A stretch of 64,000 nucleotides of DNA. It comes from Allium sativum. Its lineage: Eukaryota > Streptophyta > Magnoliopsida > Asparagales > Amaryllidaceae. Below are positions 31,849 through 44,147 of this stretch, in pieces. The stretch spans positions 210,875,231 through 210,939,230 of the forward strand of contig CM060912.1 of assembly GCA_030737875.1 (NCBI GenBank). Direction: 5' to 3'. The notes under the pieces are model-generated. The model searched no databases, was not told where the DNA came from, and worked only from the letters and a program-made list of their open reading frames with translations. Every line of letters begins with the position of its first letter. The first letter of the stretch is position 1. The position numbers were made by a program, and so were the translations under genes.

Positions 31849-32058
31849 CTAGTTAATAATTAGTTCATTTCGATAAAAATATATTTTTATCTTTTCAAAT
31901 GTGGAATTTTTCATCCCAATTCCTTCCAAATCATTTATTTTGATTTTACACAAATTGTCAATATTTTTAATAATTTTATCAAGGCCCGTACAGTCGATTT
32001 CCATAAACTGCCATCGAACTGCACTCACATCGACCTTTTCCACATTTGATTTAGACAT
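31849..32058 (-). CDS. small conserved ORF in the E LTR
   Basis: 69 codons, starting MSKSN and ending in a TAG just after NELIIN. The same-length frame, in the same orientation relative to the element, exists in both C LTRs (37136..37345, 53523..53732) and in G (62745..62954). It matches no family I know. It could be chance retention in related DNA. Confidence 0.25.
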   Translation of the reverse strand: MSKSNVEKVDVSAVRWQFMEIDCTGLDKIIKNIDNLCKIKINDLEGIGMKNSTFEKIKIYFYRNELIIN

Positions 32059-32492
32059 AATTCCAAATCCAACTGTTAGATTTCTAATTTCTTATATGTA
32101 TTAGAAATCTCTTTTCGATACGAACCCAACGATTCCGGTTTTAGGAGAATCCGACGGTCGGATCTCCCGTAATGTCCATTCGAAGTCAATGATCGAAATT
32201 CCCGAGCTACCACAACGCGTTCTATTCAGATCATTATATAATATATATATATATCGTTGATTTCCATTTAAAACGTATTTTATAAATCGTTTTATATTTG
32301 TTTTCAAAACAATTTCAACACCATATTCAATTTCAAATCAAAATTGAATATTCCATACCATTAATATATAAATGATAATATTTTCAAAACATTAGATTTT
32401 GAGATCAATTCCTTTTCAATATTCATTATAAAAATGAATGAAATCGATATATATATCATTCACGTCAAAATGGCGTTAATCTAATCAACACG

Positions 32493-32495
<3 letters not shown>

Positions 32496-32540
<45 letters not shown>
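32496..32540. repeat. TA microsatellite
   Basis: About 22 TA units between CGGCTT and CGTGTCC inside the E LTR. Confidence 0.95.
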
Positions 32541-32541
<1 letters not shown>

Positions 32542-33373
32542 GTGTCCATCCCAAATCGGACATCAAGATCAGATTTTGATCTTTGACTGAATATTATTTT
32601 GAAATATTCGTTATTTTAAAGTATTCTTTCTTTCTGAACTGGAATCAGACACAATCAATTACCATATAATGTTATTTATAAGGATTACATATAACACATG
32701 TGTATCACAACAATGATAAATAACCAACCATCATCCAGAGTGCATTCTACACTGTATAAGCATTAAATATAAATATTTAACGCTTACAACAGTTTGTCAA
32801 CCTAACAATTGACATACCACTAAACAGTTGGGATTAGTGTACGCCAAATTTCATCCCAACACCCGTGTGGGGTTTCAATCCACAAACAAAGAATATTATT
32901 TGTGCAGTTGGGCGACGTGTAAAATTATCGTCCCAATCAATATCAGTCAAATGGGTGTACATAAACAAATTGTTCGATTTGCAAATGAATATTTATTTTA
33001 CTCATATACACGTTAAAAAATATATTTTTAACGATAAAATATTTTATTTCGACACGTGAATATTTACATTCCATTACACATCACAGTCAATTCAAACAAA
33101 CAAATCAACCAAACCAAATAATCAAACAAGTCGTCTATGGACTGTGGACGACGGGGAGCGGTTCAAATATGCAGTTATAAATTAAATAACTGTAAAAGGA
33201 ATTATAGTGAGGAGTTCTCACCTTGGGTTTCCACTCCAACATTCTTTAGTTCTGAACGGTTTGGATTCTACTCCTTTCCCGCTCGTTGTTTCCTTCACCG
33301 TGTTTCCCACGAAATCTGTTTAACACCGTTTATGTTAAAAATCCCATTTTCAACTCATTTTTATATCGCTTTC

Positions 33374-33525
33374 CCATATAATATAAATCATATTTTTATT
33401 CTTCACATATAATAAAAATCATATTTTTATTCTTCACATATAATGAAAATCATATATTTATTCTTCACATATAATAAAAATCATATTTTTATTCTTCACA
33501 TATAATAAAAATCATATTTTTTACA
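33374..33525 (-). repeat. 31-bp tandem repeats with AAAAATCATATTTTT core
   Basis: About five near-identical units, each with CACATATAATAAAAATCA and TATTTTTATTCTT. This is the local version of the AT palindrome array. Confidence 0.85.
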
Positions 33526-33665
33526 ACACTACTTTACAAATAAAAATCCCATTTTTATTCGCTAATACATGTAATAAAAAACAAAAAAAATTAACTAAAA
33601 ATCCTATTTCTTTTACATAATAAAAACCCTAAATTTTTATGTATATAATAATCATTAGAACTTAC

Positions 33666-33960
33666 AACGTTGATTGGAGGAAGGAGGGGGGTCGGAGTTG
33701 CGTCGGTGGCGTGGGCAACTGGCGCGGCGGAGGGCGCGGGCCCAGGGATCGACGGCAGGCGCTGGTAAGGGAGGCGGGGCGCGTTGCCCTAGATGGCGGT
33801 CCTAGGGGTTGGGAAGGGGGCGTTGCTCAAATTAGGAGGGAGGAGAGAGAGGGGCTGAGGGGGGATGAGCGTTGGAGGGACGCTGGTCATGGTGGTGGCG
33901 TGCGCGATGAAGGGGGGCGACTGGGGACAAGGCGCGGGTTTTTCTTTTGGATCAGTTTTC
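33666..33960 (-). other. GC-rich leader block of the E 5' LTR
   Basis: Strongly GC-rich, and on the minus strand CT-rich like a plant 5' leader. On the minus strand it ends ACGTT|GTAAGT at 33665, a good splice-donor match. The open frame on the plus strand is a by-product of composition. Confidence 0.55.
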
Positions 33961-33977
33961 TGTTTGGAAGTAAATGA

Positions 33978-33982
33978 AGACC
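33978..33982. other. target-site duplication AGACC, left copy (element C)
   Basis: AGACC precedes the TGTAATAACCC end of C and recurs at 56566..56570 after its CCTTACA end. Confidence 0.93.
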
Positions 33983-34885
33983 TGTAATAACCCGGAAATC
34001 CAAGCCAATTTAAAAATTTTATTTTGGAAAATTTAGTGAATTTTGATTATTTAAAATGAATTATTTTAAATAATATCGACGAGAAATTTATTTTTAATAG
34101 AATTCGAATGTATATATTTATATAGATCGTCGTTAGAATATAAAATATTTATTTATAATTATAAAAGGAATTGAAAATGGCGCGGTAGTTCGATAATTCG
34201 ATTTCAAAATTCAAATGAATGTACCGGGTGCAAAATAAACCGGATTTTAGCGAAACCAAAAATATTAGAATCTAATTGAGAATATCTTTCCTACGAATTC
34301 GGAAAATCGAAGTTTCATCGCGGGAATCGAAAGAAATGTCCAGTTGAAAATTCGGAATAGTCGCTATGGAATTCAGGCCCTTAAAAATGGGAATTTTGCA
34401 AACGACCTCGGATTTCGACGAAAGCACTTTTGTTGGATCTGTTATGTCAAGTTATTGCTAGATTCCAATTTTCATAATTTTTCGAATCAATATGTGAGCG
34501 TGGCAAAGGAAAATGCGTTTGACCAGTTTTAGTTGATTTTAATCGACTGGAAAATGGCCATTTTTCAAACGGTTACAGAATTCGACGAAACTAGTTTTGT
34601 TAGGATCGTATCGTCAATACGAAGCTAGAAAATATTTTTTTGGAATTTTTCAAGTCAGTATGTGGGCCCAGTAAATTAAAATGTACGTTTAAAATTCAAT
34701 ATAATGATTTAAATGTAAATGTGACGAAAACTGATCGAAACTATCGAATCGGCCTACGATACATATCCCATTGTGTTCGGAATGGGGGTAAAATGCTATG
34801 GACGACAGTCGGTGGGTTTGAAATTGAGTCCGAATTAAAAAGTCAACTTTTTGAATTTGAAAATAAATAAAATATTAATATAAAT

Positions 34886-34893
34886 TATATAAT
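34886..34893 (+). promoter_or_regulatory. TATA box of the C LTR (TATATAAT)
   Basis: It precedes ACCCC and lies about 60 bp before the GC-rich block. The 3' copy is at 51249..51256. It implies a U3 of about 0.9 kb and an R-U5 of about 5.3 kb, unusually long. Confidence 0.45.
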
Positions 34894-34939
34894 ACCCCTT
34901 CTGTTTTCCTTTAACCCCCTCCTTTTTATTTCTCGTTCA

Positions 34940-35222
34940 AGAAAAAAAACCCGATCCACTTTGCTTCAAATCGATGTCGGCCCTCTTCCACGTCGTCGCC
35001 TCCTTCTAGGGCCACCGCCGGTCGTCGCCCTCCCCACTTACCTCCGGCGCATCCCCTTCTCCCCCTCTCTCCTCCCTCTCAGGTGCGAGTTCGAACCCCA
35101 AGACCCCCCAAACCCGAAGACAACAGGGTCACCGCGCCACCAAGAGGCTGCCGCCGACCCCCCCTGAACACCCTCCACCGCGCGAACTTCAACAGCGCCC
35201 CTCCCCTTTTTCCTTGACCACT
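34940..35222 (+). other. GC-rich leader of the C LTR with splice-donor-like end
   Basis: Sharp change from AT-rich to GC-rich DNA. A frame of about 100 codons in the 3' copy starts MSALFHVV and is Pro/Ser/Arg-rich. In the 5' copy a TAG breaks this frame early. The block ends ACCACT|GTAAGT (GT at 35223). It looks like a 5' exon or leader followed by an AT-rich intron; this is inference. Confidence 0.45.
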
Positions 35223-35269
35223 GTAAGTCTACTTTGCTTTATTTATTATTCTTCTTTCTTTATATAATA

Positions 35270-35815
35270 TGAATAAGTTTTAAAATGAAATATAAAAATC
35301 AGTTTTATATGTAGTATGACATTAATAGGTTAAAAATATAATTTTTAATTATGTAGGAGGTTAAAAATATAATTTTTAATTTATAGAAGATGTAAAAATA
35401 TAATTTTTATGTTAGTAAAGAAGTAAAAATATGATTTTTATATTGTAGAAAAGTTAAAAATATAATTATTTATTTAGGTATGATGATAAAAATTTGATCT
35501 TTATATAGTAGTGAGAATAAAAATATGATTTTTATATAATAGAGAATATAAAAATATTATTTTTATATATGTAGCGAAATAAAAATCTGATTTTTATTAT
35601 ATCTATGTTGAAATAAGAATGCGATTTTCTATAACGATGAAATAAAAATTCGATTTTTATATGTGTAGTAAGTTAAAAATTCAATCTTTAATTAAGAAGT
35701 AGAAATATAAAAATATAATTTTTATATAAGAAGAAGCGTTGTAAAAATATATAAAGTAGAAATAAAAATATGATTTTTATTTATTGAAATGAAATGATAA
35801 AAATATAATTTTTAT
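35270..35815 (+). repeat. AT-rich palindrome array in the C 5' LTR
   Basis: About twenty short units such as AAAAATATGATTTTTAT, AAAAATATAATTTTTA and AAAAATCTGATTTTTAT, spaced 20-45 bp apart by TAGTA/GAAG-type spacers. The AAAAAT and ATTTTT arms can pair. The 3' LTR repeats it at 51660..52195. Confidence 0.8.
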
Positions 35816-37135
35816 TATAAACAGCGGGACAAGGACTGCATAGGAATTTCAAAGGAATCCAGACGGTTCGGCAGTTCAAAAGCAAAGCACGGCGGAGTGG
35901 AACCCTTTGTGAGAACTTCTCACTTTTAATTTTTTTTCTAGCTAAAATATATACTAGGATGCAGACGGTGTTTAGTAGCACCCGACACCCGTCGTCCACA
36001 GACCATGGACGGCTTGTATGCTTGGTTGTTTGATTTTGATGTGTAGTTGATTGTGTGATGTGATGTGAAATGAAATAAAATATTTATACAGTTAAAAATA
36101 TTTTATAGTTAAAAATAGAATTTTTAACGTGTATATGAAATGAAATAAATAGTAATAAACAAATCGGAGATTTGTTTATATACACTGATTTGACTGATGT
36201 TGATTGGGACGATAAATTTTACAAATCGCCCAACTGCACAAATAAAATATGTGTTTGATTGTTTGAAACCCCACACGGGTATTGGGGTGATATATGACAT
36301 ACACTAATCCCAATAATTAGTTTTATGTCGATCGATTGATTGACAGACTGTTATAAGCGTTGAATATTTATATTTGATGCTTATACAGTGTAGAATGCAC
36401 TTTGGATGATGGTTGATTCTTCATCGTTGTTATTGTATACATGTGTTGTAGAAAATCCATATAATTAACATTATATGGTAATTGATTGGGCCTCATTCCA
36501 GTTTTGAAAAAGAAATATTTGAAATAGAAATATTTGAAATAGAATATTTGAAAATAGAAACATATGAAGCCGTGTTGATTAGATTGACGCCATTTTGACG
36601 CGAACGATATTTATATCGATTTTATTCATTTTTCAATGAATACTGAAAGTGATTTTGAAATTCGAATTAAATTGAAAAAATTGAAATTCGAATTAAACTG
36701 AATAGAATTGAAATTCGAATTAGATTGAAATAGAATTGAAATCGTTTTGAATTGAATTTAAAACGTATTGAAATTGAACTGAAAATCGATTTGAAATGAA
36801 TTTAAAACGAATTTATAAGGAAAAATTCAATTTTGATTTGAATTTGAAATGAAGTTGAAATCGTTTTGAAAATGAATTTAAAACGATTTACAAAATACGT
36901 TTTAAAAGGAAATCGACGAAGTATATATTATATATATATATTATATATAATATAATGGCCAGAATAGAACGCGCCGCGCCGCGGTAGTTCGTGAATTTCG
37001 ACCATTGACTTCGAATGGATATTACGGGAGATCTGACCGTCGGATTCTCCTAAAACTGAAACCGTTGGGTTCGTATTGAAAAGAGCTTTCTAACGAATAT
37101 TAGAAATTTGAAATCTAACGGTTGTATTTGGAATT

Positions 37136-37345
37136 ATGTCCAAATCAAATTTGGAAAAGATCGCTGTAAGTGCAGTTCGAGGGCCGTTGATGGAAATCGA
37201 CTGTACGGGCCTTAATAAAATTATTAAAAATAGTAATAATTTGTATAAAATCATAAGAAATGATTTGGGAAGAATTGGGATGAAAAACTCCATATTTGAA
37301 AAGATAAAAATAGATTTTTATCGAAATGAACTAGTTTTGAACTAG
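37136..37345 (+). CDS. small conserved ORF in the C 5' LTR
   Basis: 69 codons, MSKSNLEKIAVSAVR to NELVLN, then TAG. Same start, length and stop as in the three other LTR copies in the window, with several amino-acid changes between copies. The opposite strand is also open for 67 codons, so openness alone is weak evidence. No known family. Confidence 0.25.
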   Translation: MSKSNLEKIAVSAVRGPLMEIDCTGLNKIIKNSNNLYKIIRNDLGRIGMKNSIFEKIKIDFYRNELVLN

Positions 37346-40186
37346 AATTATAATTCTATTTATTTTTAAATAAATAAATTGAATTTGAAATGGTTTTGAA
37401 AATAACCAAGATTCCCAATAATAGAATTGGAAGGGATTTGAATCGAAATTGTCTTTGGGATATTTTGATGTTGGATTTCGTGATGATACAGGTATTGTTA
37501 TGGGAATTTGAAAGATATATTTATATCGTTATTTCCAATATGATATTTGTTGGTCGTAGAATTTGATATTGAATATAAGCCGATATATTTTCTATTCAGA
37601 GCCTTGTATTTAATATCAAATGTGATTTGGGTTTGTCGTGAATGGTGTCTTTATTAACACTGTTCTTAAACCCAGTTGAGAAAAAGATTAAATCTTTTTA
37701 TTTAGATTTAATGAAGTGTACCAATTAAATAATATTTAATTGGAATTGAATTGGTATTGATTTTTGGGTTTATCATGAACAGTGTTTTAAATAACACTTG
37801 TTCTTTAACCCGATAATTAATGGAATGTGATTTTGGGTTGTCGTGAACGGTATCTTCAATAATACTATTCTTAGACCCAACTGAGTTAAGAAAATCAGAA
37901 ACTAACTGGAGATTAGTTAAGTTGAATGGTTTCTGGGGTATTGATCTGATGTTGGTTTCGGCCTTCGGGGTTAATACTTAGGGAATTGCTCACTTGCTAA
38001 TTTACGGTTAGGGGCTGATTGAAATGTGATGTGATTTTGGGGTTTATCGTGAACCGTGTTTTAAATGACACTGATTCTTTAACCCAGTTAATGATTAAAA
38101 CTAAGTGGAGTTTTAATGAATCTTTAATTAGGTTGAAAAGATCGAGAATGGAGTACCACCAGTTTTACTCCAGGCGGTAGTTAAATCTTTAATTAGATTT
38201 GAACGTGAAATGGTTATTGAATTTACCGATAACACCGTGGTGTTAGATATGAAGTATTACCAGTTTTACTTCATGGGATGAATAGGTTGGGATTGGGAAA
38301 TTAAAACAAATGATTACTTCGGTAAGGTTCGTTAATCCCAACTAGTTTGGATAAACCAAAATTTGGTTTGAATTGATTTTCAAAGGATGATTAAAGAATA
38401 AATTTAAAAGAATTTATCTTTGATAAAATTAATGGGAACCTTTACCTAAGAATGTGAAATTTAGAAACTAACTGTCGGTTAGCTAAGCAGAATGGTTTTC
38501 TGGATATTGATCTGATGTTGGTTTCGGCCTTCGGGCTTAATATTTGGGGAATTATTCTCTTGTTAATTTACGGTTAGTGACTGATGAATTGGAATGAGGC
38601 GTATGTTGTGTTTGTGTAACACGTATTTATTATATACGCAAGTTATTCAGAAAGATCGGGTTTATCCCATTCTGAATAACTGATACGACGATAAGTCGAA
38701 GATGAAGACGATGGTAGAAGACCGGAGGTCTTCACGTCGTTTGGATAATTACTGATGATCTTTTTAGGGCCGTAAACCCAAGAGGAGGGAATCAGTTAGT
38801 GATCGTCCAGACGTACTTGGAGATCGATGGATATGCGGGGTACTAGGTGCCTCCGGTTTCTTTTAGACCCAGAACGGACTTGTAAATGGACTGTGTGTCT
38901 GACATCGGATATCATTCTGTGTGACTGATATCGGTTGCATAGAGTGGTTTTCCTGTGTGGCATGCTAAGATGCAAATGATCAAGGCTTCTGTTGAAAAGC
39001 AGAGTCTTGTGGTTGATGATCAAAGCACGGCCTTTGTGGCTTAGCTTTGTGTAACGTTTACTTCGGGAGTTTCACACCCGGTATGAACCAAAAACGGGAG
39101 ACGGACCTCAGGGAGGACATGCGTTTCTTTCTAGTTAGAAGTGGCGTCAGTGGTTTTACACGCCCTGACGAGTTTGACTTATGTGGTTGTTGCTGTTGCG
39201 AGGCGCCTCTGTTAGATCGGACGATCCTGGTCCGATGGAGTCATTCGTTGGCTCATTTACGCCCCATAGGGCAGGGAAACGCAGTGTTCAGGAATTTTAA
39301 TCCACATCGGTGGACCGGCCCTGTCGCTCCAAAGGCTAGACTGAGTGCTTGCCTGAGACATGGGCTAGATTGTCTCGAATTCGGTATAGGACGATCCCTC
39401 GCCTCGGTTCATAGAAGGAAACCCAACTTCCAAATACGTGACATTTGCGGTTTTATTATTAGAACCTAGTATGGCGACATAGTGGGATGGGGCACTTATG
39501 CCGTCTATGATTGATACTTATAATTTGAAGTTGTTTTATACACTATGAACTTATTATAGTATCAAATGATTTGTTTTAAACGTATCAAGCATTCTTGGCT
39601 ATTATAAGGTAAAAACCCTATCCTCCGGCTTGCGTTGCATTGTGTGATGGGACCTGGGTCTTATAATAGCTTCATTGTTCTTTATTTAGCATTGCGCTGT
39701 TGTTTTATGCACTGGTATTCTTGGGAGGAAACCCGTTCCGTGTTATACGGCGTGGTCCCTTGATTTACCTAACTTTAAAAATAAAGATTAATAACTGTTT
39801 TAGTTCTCACACCAGTCACATGACTGACCTGGAGTTTATTGTTTTAACCTAAACTCTGGGTGCCCTTATTTTGACACGGGCAGCTAGTAGTTTTGGTTTT
39901 GCAGATTTATATTCACAGGATCCTGGTTTACAGCTGGAATGATATCCGGAAAGCTTTGTATCTGTATATCTCTTTTAGTTGTGTATTGTATTATTTTCCG
40001 ATGCTATGTAATGTATTGTAATCTCTGATATTTATCGAATGTAATATTCATTTATACTCTGTATATTCTTGTATTCTGATGGAATTGTTGTAATATACAA
40101 TGAAATGTTCTCCCGTCTGCGCTCTTTTGTGGCTTGTTCTCGAAGTATCCGCACTTTCCTTCACGGGGAAGTTACGGGTCCTTACA

Positions 40187-40860
40187 GTTGGTATCTGAGC
40201 TCTGGTTTACAAGGCTAGAGAACATGACACATTAGAACCAAACGAAAGAATTCATTAGATATTGGATTAGTAATATCCAATGGGAATGACTCGTTAGAGA
40301 TGGGATCAGTAGTATCCTAGAACGAGTGTGAAGAGTATATTTTTAAAATGAAAACAATTTTTGTTTTGAAAATTTAAATCATTGTATACGTATTTGAATA
40401 TTTATTTTATATTGAAATTGGACAATCCAATATATAAAGATTTTGCATGTGCGCCTTGCAAACGTATTTTCGAAGTTTTAATATACTGGATAGATATAGG
40501 ATCACACTCTGGTCGCCCGGAGATGATGTTGATAATGACCATGGCATCATCAATATTTATGTTCGTGTTTCGAAAGTGGGATTTCTATATATTCCAATTG
40601 ACTGGTGTGAGAACCAAAATTAGATAGGGCTTATTGTTGTGATTTGGCATCAAAAATGTGATATTTGACTATGTATCAAAGTTATGAATTTGAAAAGCTG
40701 ATCAACTAATTTATTGATGGTTGTGTTGTTTGATTACTGTTTTGATTAATTGAATGTTGAACCGTTAGCCAAATTGAATCAATCATTGAATTGTATTGAA
40801 AATTAGTCGCATTTGCTTGCATATACATGTACTTACACTGAACAGGTCATAGCAAGGAGG
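40187..40860 (+). other. element C internal region, left part, with primer site
   Basis: Non-coding. TGGTATCTGAGC (40189..40200), two bases after the LTR, differs by one base from the initiator-Met site and is the likely primer site. The rest is AT-rich and conserved with the internal region of E. An 81-codon frame at 40382..40627 lacks any recognisable feature. Confidence 0.75.
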
Positions 40861-40865
40861 CTAGA
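40861..40865. other. target-site duplication CTAGA, left copy (element D)
   Basis: CTAGA is repeated at 49994..49998. The uninterrupted relative in element E (near 28634, minus strand) has it once, between the same neighbours. Confidence 0.9.
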
Positions 40866-43255
40866 TATAACACCCCACCTCCGCCAGGGTAGCTCTTGCA
40901 GGCACTCTGACTTTGGAGGGGCGTTTGTACCGGGTAAACATGCATAATGATATATCAAGGCAGAACAAGAACATATGTATATATGTAATCAGAGTAAATA
41001 AGATAAGTAAAACAGCGGAAGATTTCAAACTATTTCAAAACAAGTCTGGTACAACATAATGTCAACTTTCCAAATACACAAGTCTAGATAAAAACAACAT
41101 CACCGAAAAACTGAAATACATAAGTACTATCCCCAAAATAAGTGATAACCATAGCTAGCTTCATGTCAAGACCGTACATGAGCTAAAATCCCAAAAGCAA
41201 GCGATCAGAAAGCCAAGCTAAGCTCCAATATTCCCACCCTGAGAACCTGGGGGGGAAACGGAAGAAAAGAGGCGAAAGAAAACAGGTCAGTCAAAAAGAC
41301 TGAGTAAGCCCTACTACAATCAATGTAAACTGATAAAGTTAACTGGCATGAGAAGCAGGGATGAACATAAGGATAACAACATACTAGCATGATGATTAAC
41401 TAACAAGGTAGATAAAGGTGTCATCGCATAATCAGGTTTTAGGTTTTTCACCACAGGTGTACCAGCATTCTAACATGTCAAGTATAAACAAGAATTTATC
41501 CCTTGGCCTAAACTTGGCCCAGTATCAGGTGTTTGACTTAAATCAAGATCCAACTTCTTGGTAATAATTCTAGTATAACAGGATTAGGTGTTACCCCAAT
41601 GTTTACATCGAAACAGGACGGAACAGAATGGTCCATACAGAGATAAAGTTTGGGAAAAATGGGCTTTTACCACCCTAATAGACGGTACCACGCAGAAACA
41701 GACGGGTGTTACCACCCAACAAAACAGACGGTACCAACAGAGTCAGACAGAGCTAAGTGTACCCTAAATCCTACCCAAGCGATCGGCTCCCTAATACATA
41801 AATACCCTGTGTCGGCCCCACGATAGGGTGTATCACTCCCTAAAGTGGTAACCAATTGGCACAGGCATATTTACAGATGTCACGGCGTCTTACATCCTCA
41901 GAGGCAGACCGGGATCCATGCACGCACATGACCCGGTTGGAACGCACCATCAACACCCAACGCCATTATCAGAATGAACCACTTATAATTAGTTCAGTAA
42001 GCGTGCCCGGACCATACCTACAGTTGGGTCAAAGTTTTGATACCAGAAAGGGTTACTGACTAATATGGGTCCCAAACAACAAATGACACAAGTATTCCCC
42101 CTTGTGTCCCCAGACTATCAGATTCAGATTAACTTATTAACAGAGTTCAGACATACAAAGTTCAGATAATCAGTTTTCAGACTAACGGATCAGATAACAG
42201 ATTTACAAACTTGCCTAACTTGGTGTGGGTCCTACAGATCCGCAAAGCAGGTTCATTTAATTTATCAATCAAGTTAGTTTATCCAGACCAGGTATCAAAT
42301 CGGTTCTCAGCCTTATCAAATTTCTGAGTTGGATTGGTTAAGTATAGTTCAACTTAACCCCGTTAAATTACCGAGTTCAGATTGGTTAAGTGTAGATTAA
42401 CTTAATCCTAACCACTAGTCGTCTTTTACGGTTAAGTGTCCTTAAGAAATCAAGCCCGGTTTCACTTAACCTACCCATTCATGTCAAATGGGTTAAGTGT
42501 CATAAATCAAATTTACTTAACCTTATCATGTAGCATTAATTAATTTAATGCACCTTAACCTCTCACATTAGACCTCGTTGTGGTTACTAGTTAAGCCGGG
42601 CGGGTCCGGGTAGCTTTACACCACAACCTAGTCTAACCTCGGGTTCAAGCACAACTTGACCAACTTCTCACATTGGGTCCTATTGTTTGTATCCACTAGT
42701 TAAGCTGGTTGGTTTCGGGTAGATTTATGCTCCAAACTCAACCCAACCTCGAGTTGGTCACACTTATATTTTCTAAGTGTCATGTCCATTATGTTTCCAA
42801 AACATATTACACGTTTTTTTTCAAGAATTTGGGTAGACCTAACTTAATAGGTAAATTCCCAATGGGTAGACCTAACTTAATAGGTAAATTCCCAATCTTA
42901 TGTTTTTATGTCCTTTAAGTTTACCCAACCCCAAACGCAATCCCATCGCTTACATATCGCAATAGCGCATAAAGGATAGAAAGAGGGAACTTGGCACATA
43001 AAGGTGTTGAAGCCACAAGTTTAACATGGTGGAATATGAAATGTACATATGTTCATATACTTGCATATTACATTTTAGGCTTCAAAAGCATGCATAAAAC
43101 CAAACTTAGCATATTGGTGATACATGGTGATAAATGACATGTAGAAATGGTCATAAGTTCGCATTTAGCCTCACATGCAAGTTATCATAAGAGATATGAT
43201 AACTTACATGTTGCCAAAATGCAACCTTTAGCATAAAGCTTGAAGATTTAGGCTC

Positions 43256-43570
43256 ATCAAACCAAGATAAGCTTGCATAACATGATAACATGAGTAAGAT
43301 GATCAACCCAAACTTGCATACATAACACGGCAACTTGCATATCATAACATAGCAAACTTGCATAACATAACATGGCAACTTGCATATCATAACATAGCAA
43401 ACTTGCATACATAACATGATAGACTTGCATAACATAACATGGCAACTTGCAAATCATAACATGATAAACTTGCATATCATAACATATCAAACTTGCATAA
43501 CATGACACAATAAACTTGCATATCATGGCAAACTTGCATATCATAATGATCAACCAAACTTGCATCATTC
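43256..43570 (-). repeat. ACTTGCATA(A/T)CATAACA repeat array in the D LTR
   Basis: About a dozen short units of 20-25 bp. The 5' LTR has the array at about 48832..49130. The A LTR has only scattered CATGCAAGTT words at the matching place, so the array grew in the D lineage. Confidence 0.8.
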
Positions 43571-43924
43571 ATTAACTTTAAAGTTTAAATATGAAAGTAG
43601 AAAAGGGCTTACAATGCTTATGAAGACACAAAAATATGACAAAGCCCTTATGCAACCAAATAGACCCAAAATGCAAGCTCTTAATAGAAAAACCCTTGAG
43701 CCAAAATGATCAAAACCCTTGCTTTATGATGTAAATATGGAAACTTGACTTGAATGCAAGCTAATGATGCTCATACAAGCTTGAAAACACTTGTATGCAT
43801 TGAAAATCTCTCATAGAAATAACTTAGGAATTTTATGAAGAGAGTGGAGGCCATGAGAGGAATGATTTTGCCATAGTTTAGTTACTTGAATGAATAATGA
43901 TGATTTAGGGTTAGGTTAGGGGCT

Positions 43925-43932
43925 TATTTATA
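43925..43932 (-). promoter_or_regulatory. TATA box of the D LTR
   Basis: On the minus strand TATAAATAAGCCCCTAACCTA-like core, shared with element A. The 5' LTR copy, which would drive the element, is at 49490..49497. Confidence 0.6.
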
Positions 43933-44073
43933 GGATTAGGATGTGTTTTAGACCCTTAGATTAACCCTAGGTTAAATTAGGACCATCAGATCTCGGAAGC
44001 TTCCAGAAAACAGCCCCAAAACACAGCCAACCTCAAAAATGGTGCATCAGGCCTAACTGGCCGAGCACCCCCT

Positions 44074-44147
44074 GTCGACACCCAAGTCGACAGGGCTGTC
44101 GACTTGGTCCTAGCCAAGTCGACTGCCCAGTCGACAGGCCTGTCGAC
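44074..44147. repeat. GTCGAC palindrome cluster in the D 3' LTR
   Basis: Six GTCGAC hexamers in 74 bp, including the perfect palindrome GTCGACAGGCCTGTCGAC. The 5' LTR copy (about 49639..49713) has one hexamer changed to GTCGAT. Confidence 0.88.

Larger units (their letters stand above)
29243..33982 (-). repeat. element E 5' LTR, main part (minus strand)
   Basis: Colinear with the C LTR in reverse, and closer to C than the left-hand E LTR is. It lacks the last few hundred bases of the LTR 3' end because of the deletion at 29242. It continues after element C at 56571..57484. It contains a small conserved ORF (31849..32058), a TA microsatellite, 31-bp tandem repeats and a GC-rich leader. Confidence 0.8.
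33983..40186 (+). repeat. element C 5' LTR (6204 bp)
   Basis: Order: AT-rich U3, TATA box (34886..34893), GC-rich leader to 35222 with donor GTAAGT, AT palindrome array, hairpin at 35986..36015, conserved small ORF, and a 3' end rich in TGTAAT words that could guide polyadenylation. It matches the 3' LTR closely, with scattered substitutions and small indels. Confidence 0.92.

Noticed and set aside
33639..33977. 112-codon Gly/Arg-rich frame
   Set aside because: Lies on the strand opposite to the LTR sense in a GC-rich block; composition effect.
35087..35099. GAGTTCGAACCCC, resembling a tRNA B box (also 51457..51469)
   Set aside because: No pairing T-stem, no A box upstream and no tRNA fold around it.
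39047..39469. Cys-rich frame repeated at 55434 and at 60966..61274
   Set aside because: No ATG at its start, lengths differ (140, 97 and 102 codons), and the copies are recent LTR duplicates or relatives.
40382..40627. 81-codon frame in the C internal region as a gene
   Set aside because: In the homologous E region the matching frame is interrupted, and no domain is visible.
43310..43565. CRISPR-like short repeats
   Set aside because: Repeat-spacer structure is absent; units are degenerate A/T-rich minisatellite repeats in a plant LTR.
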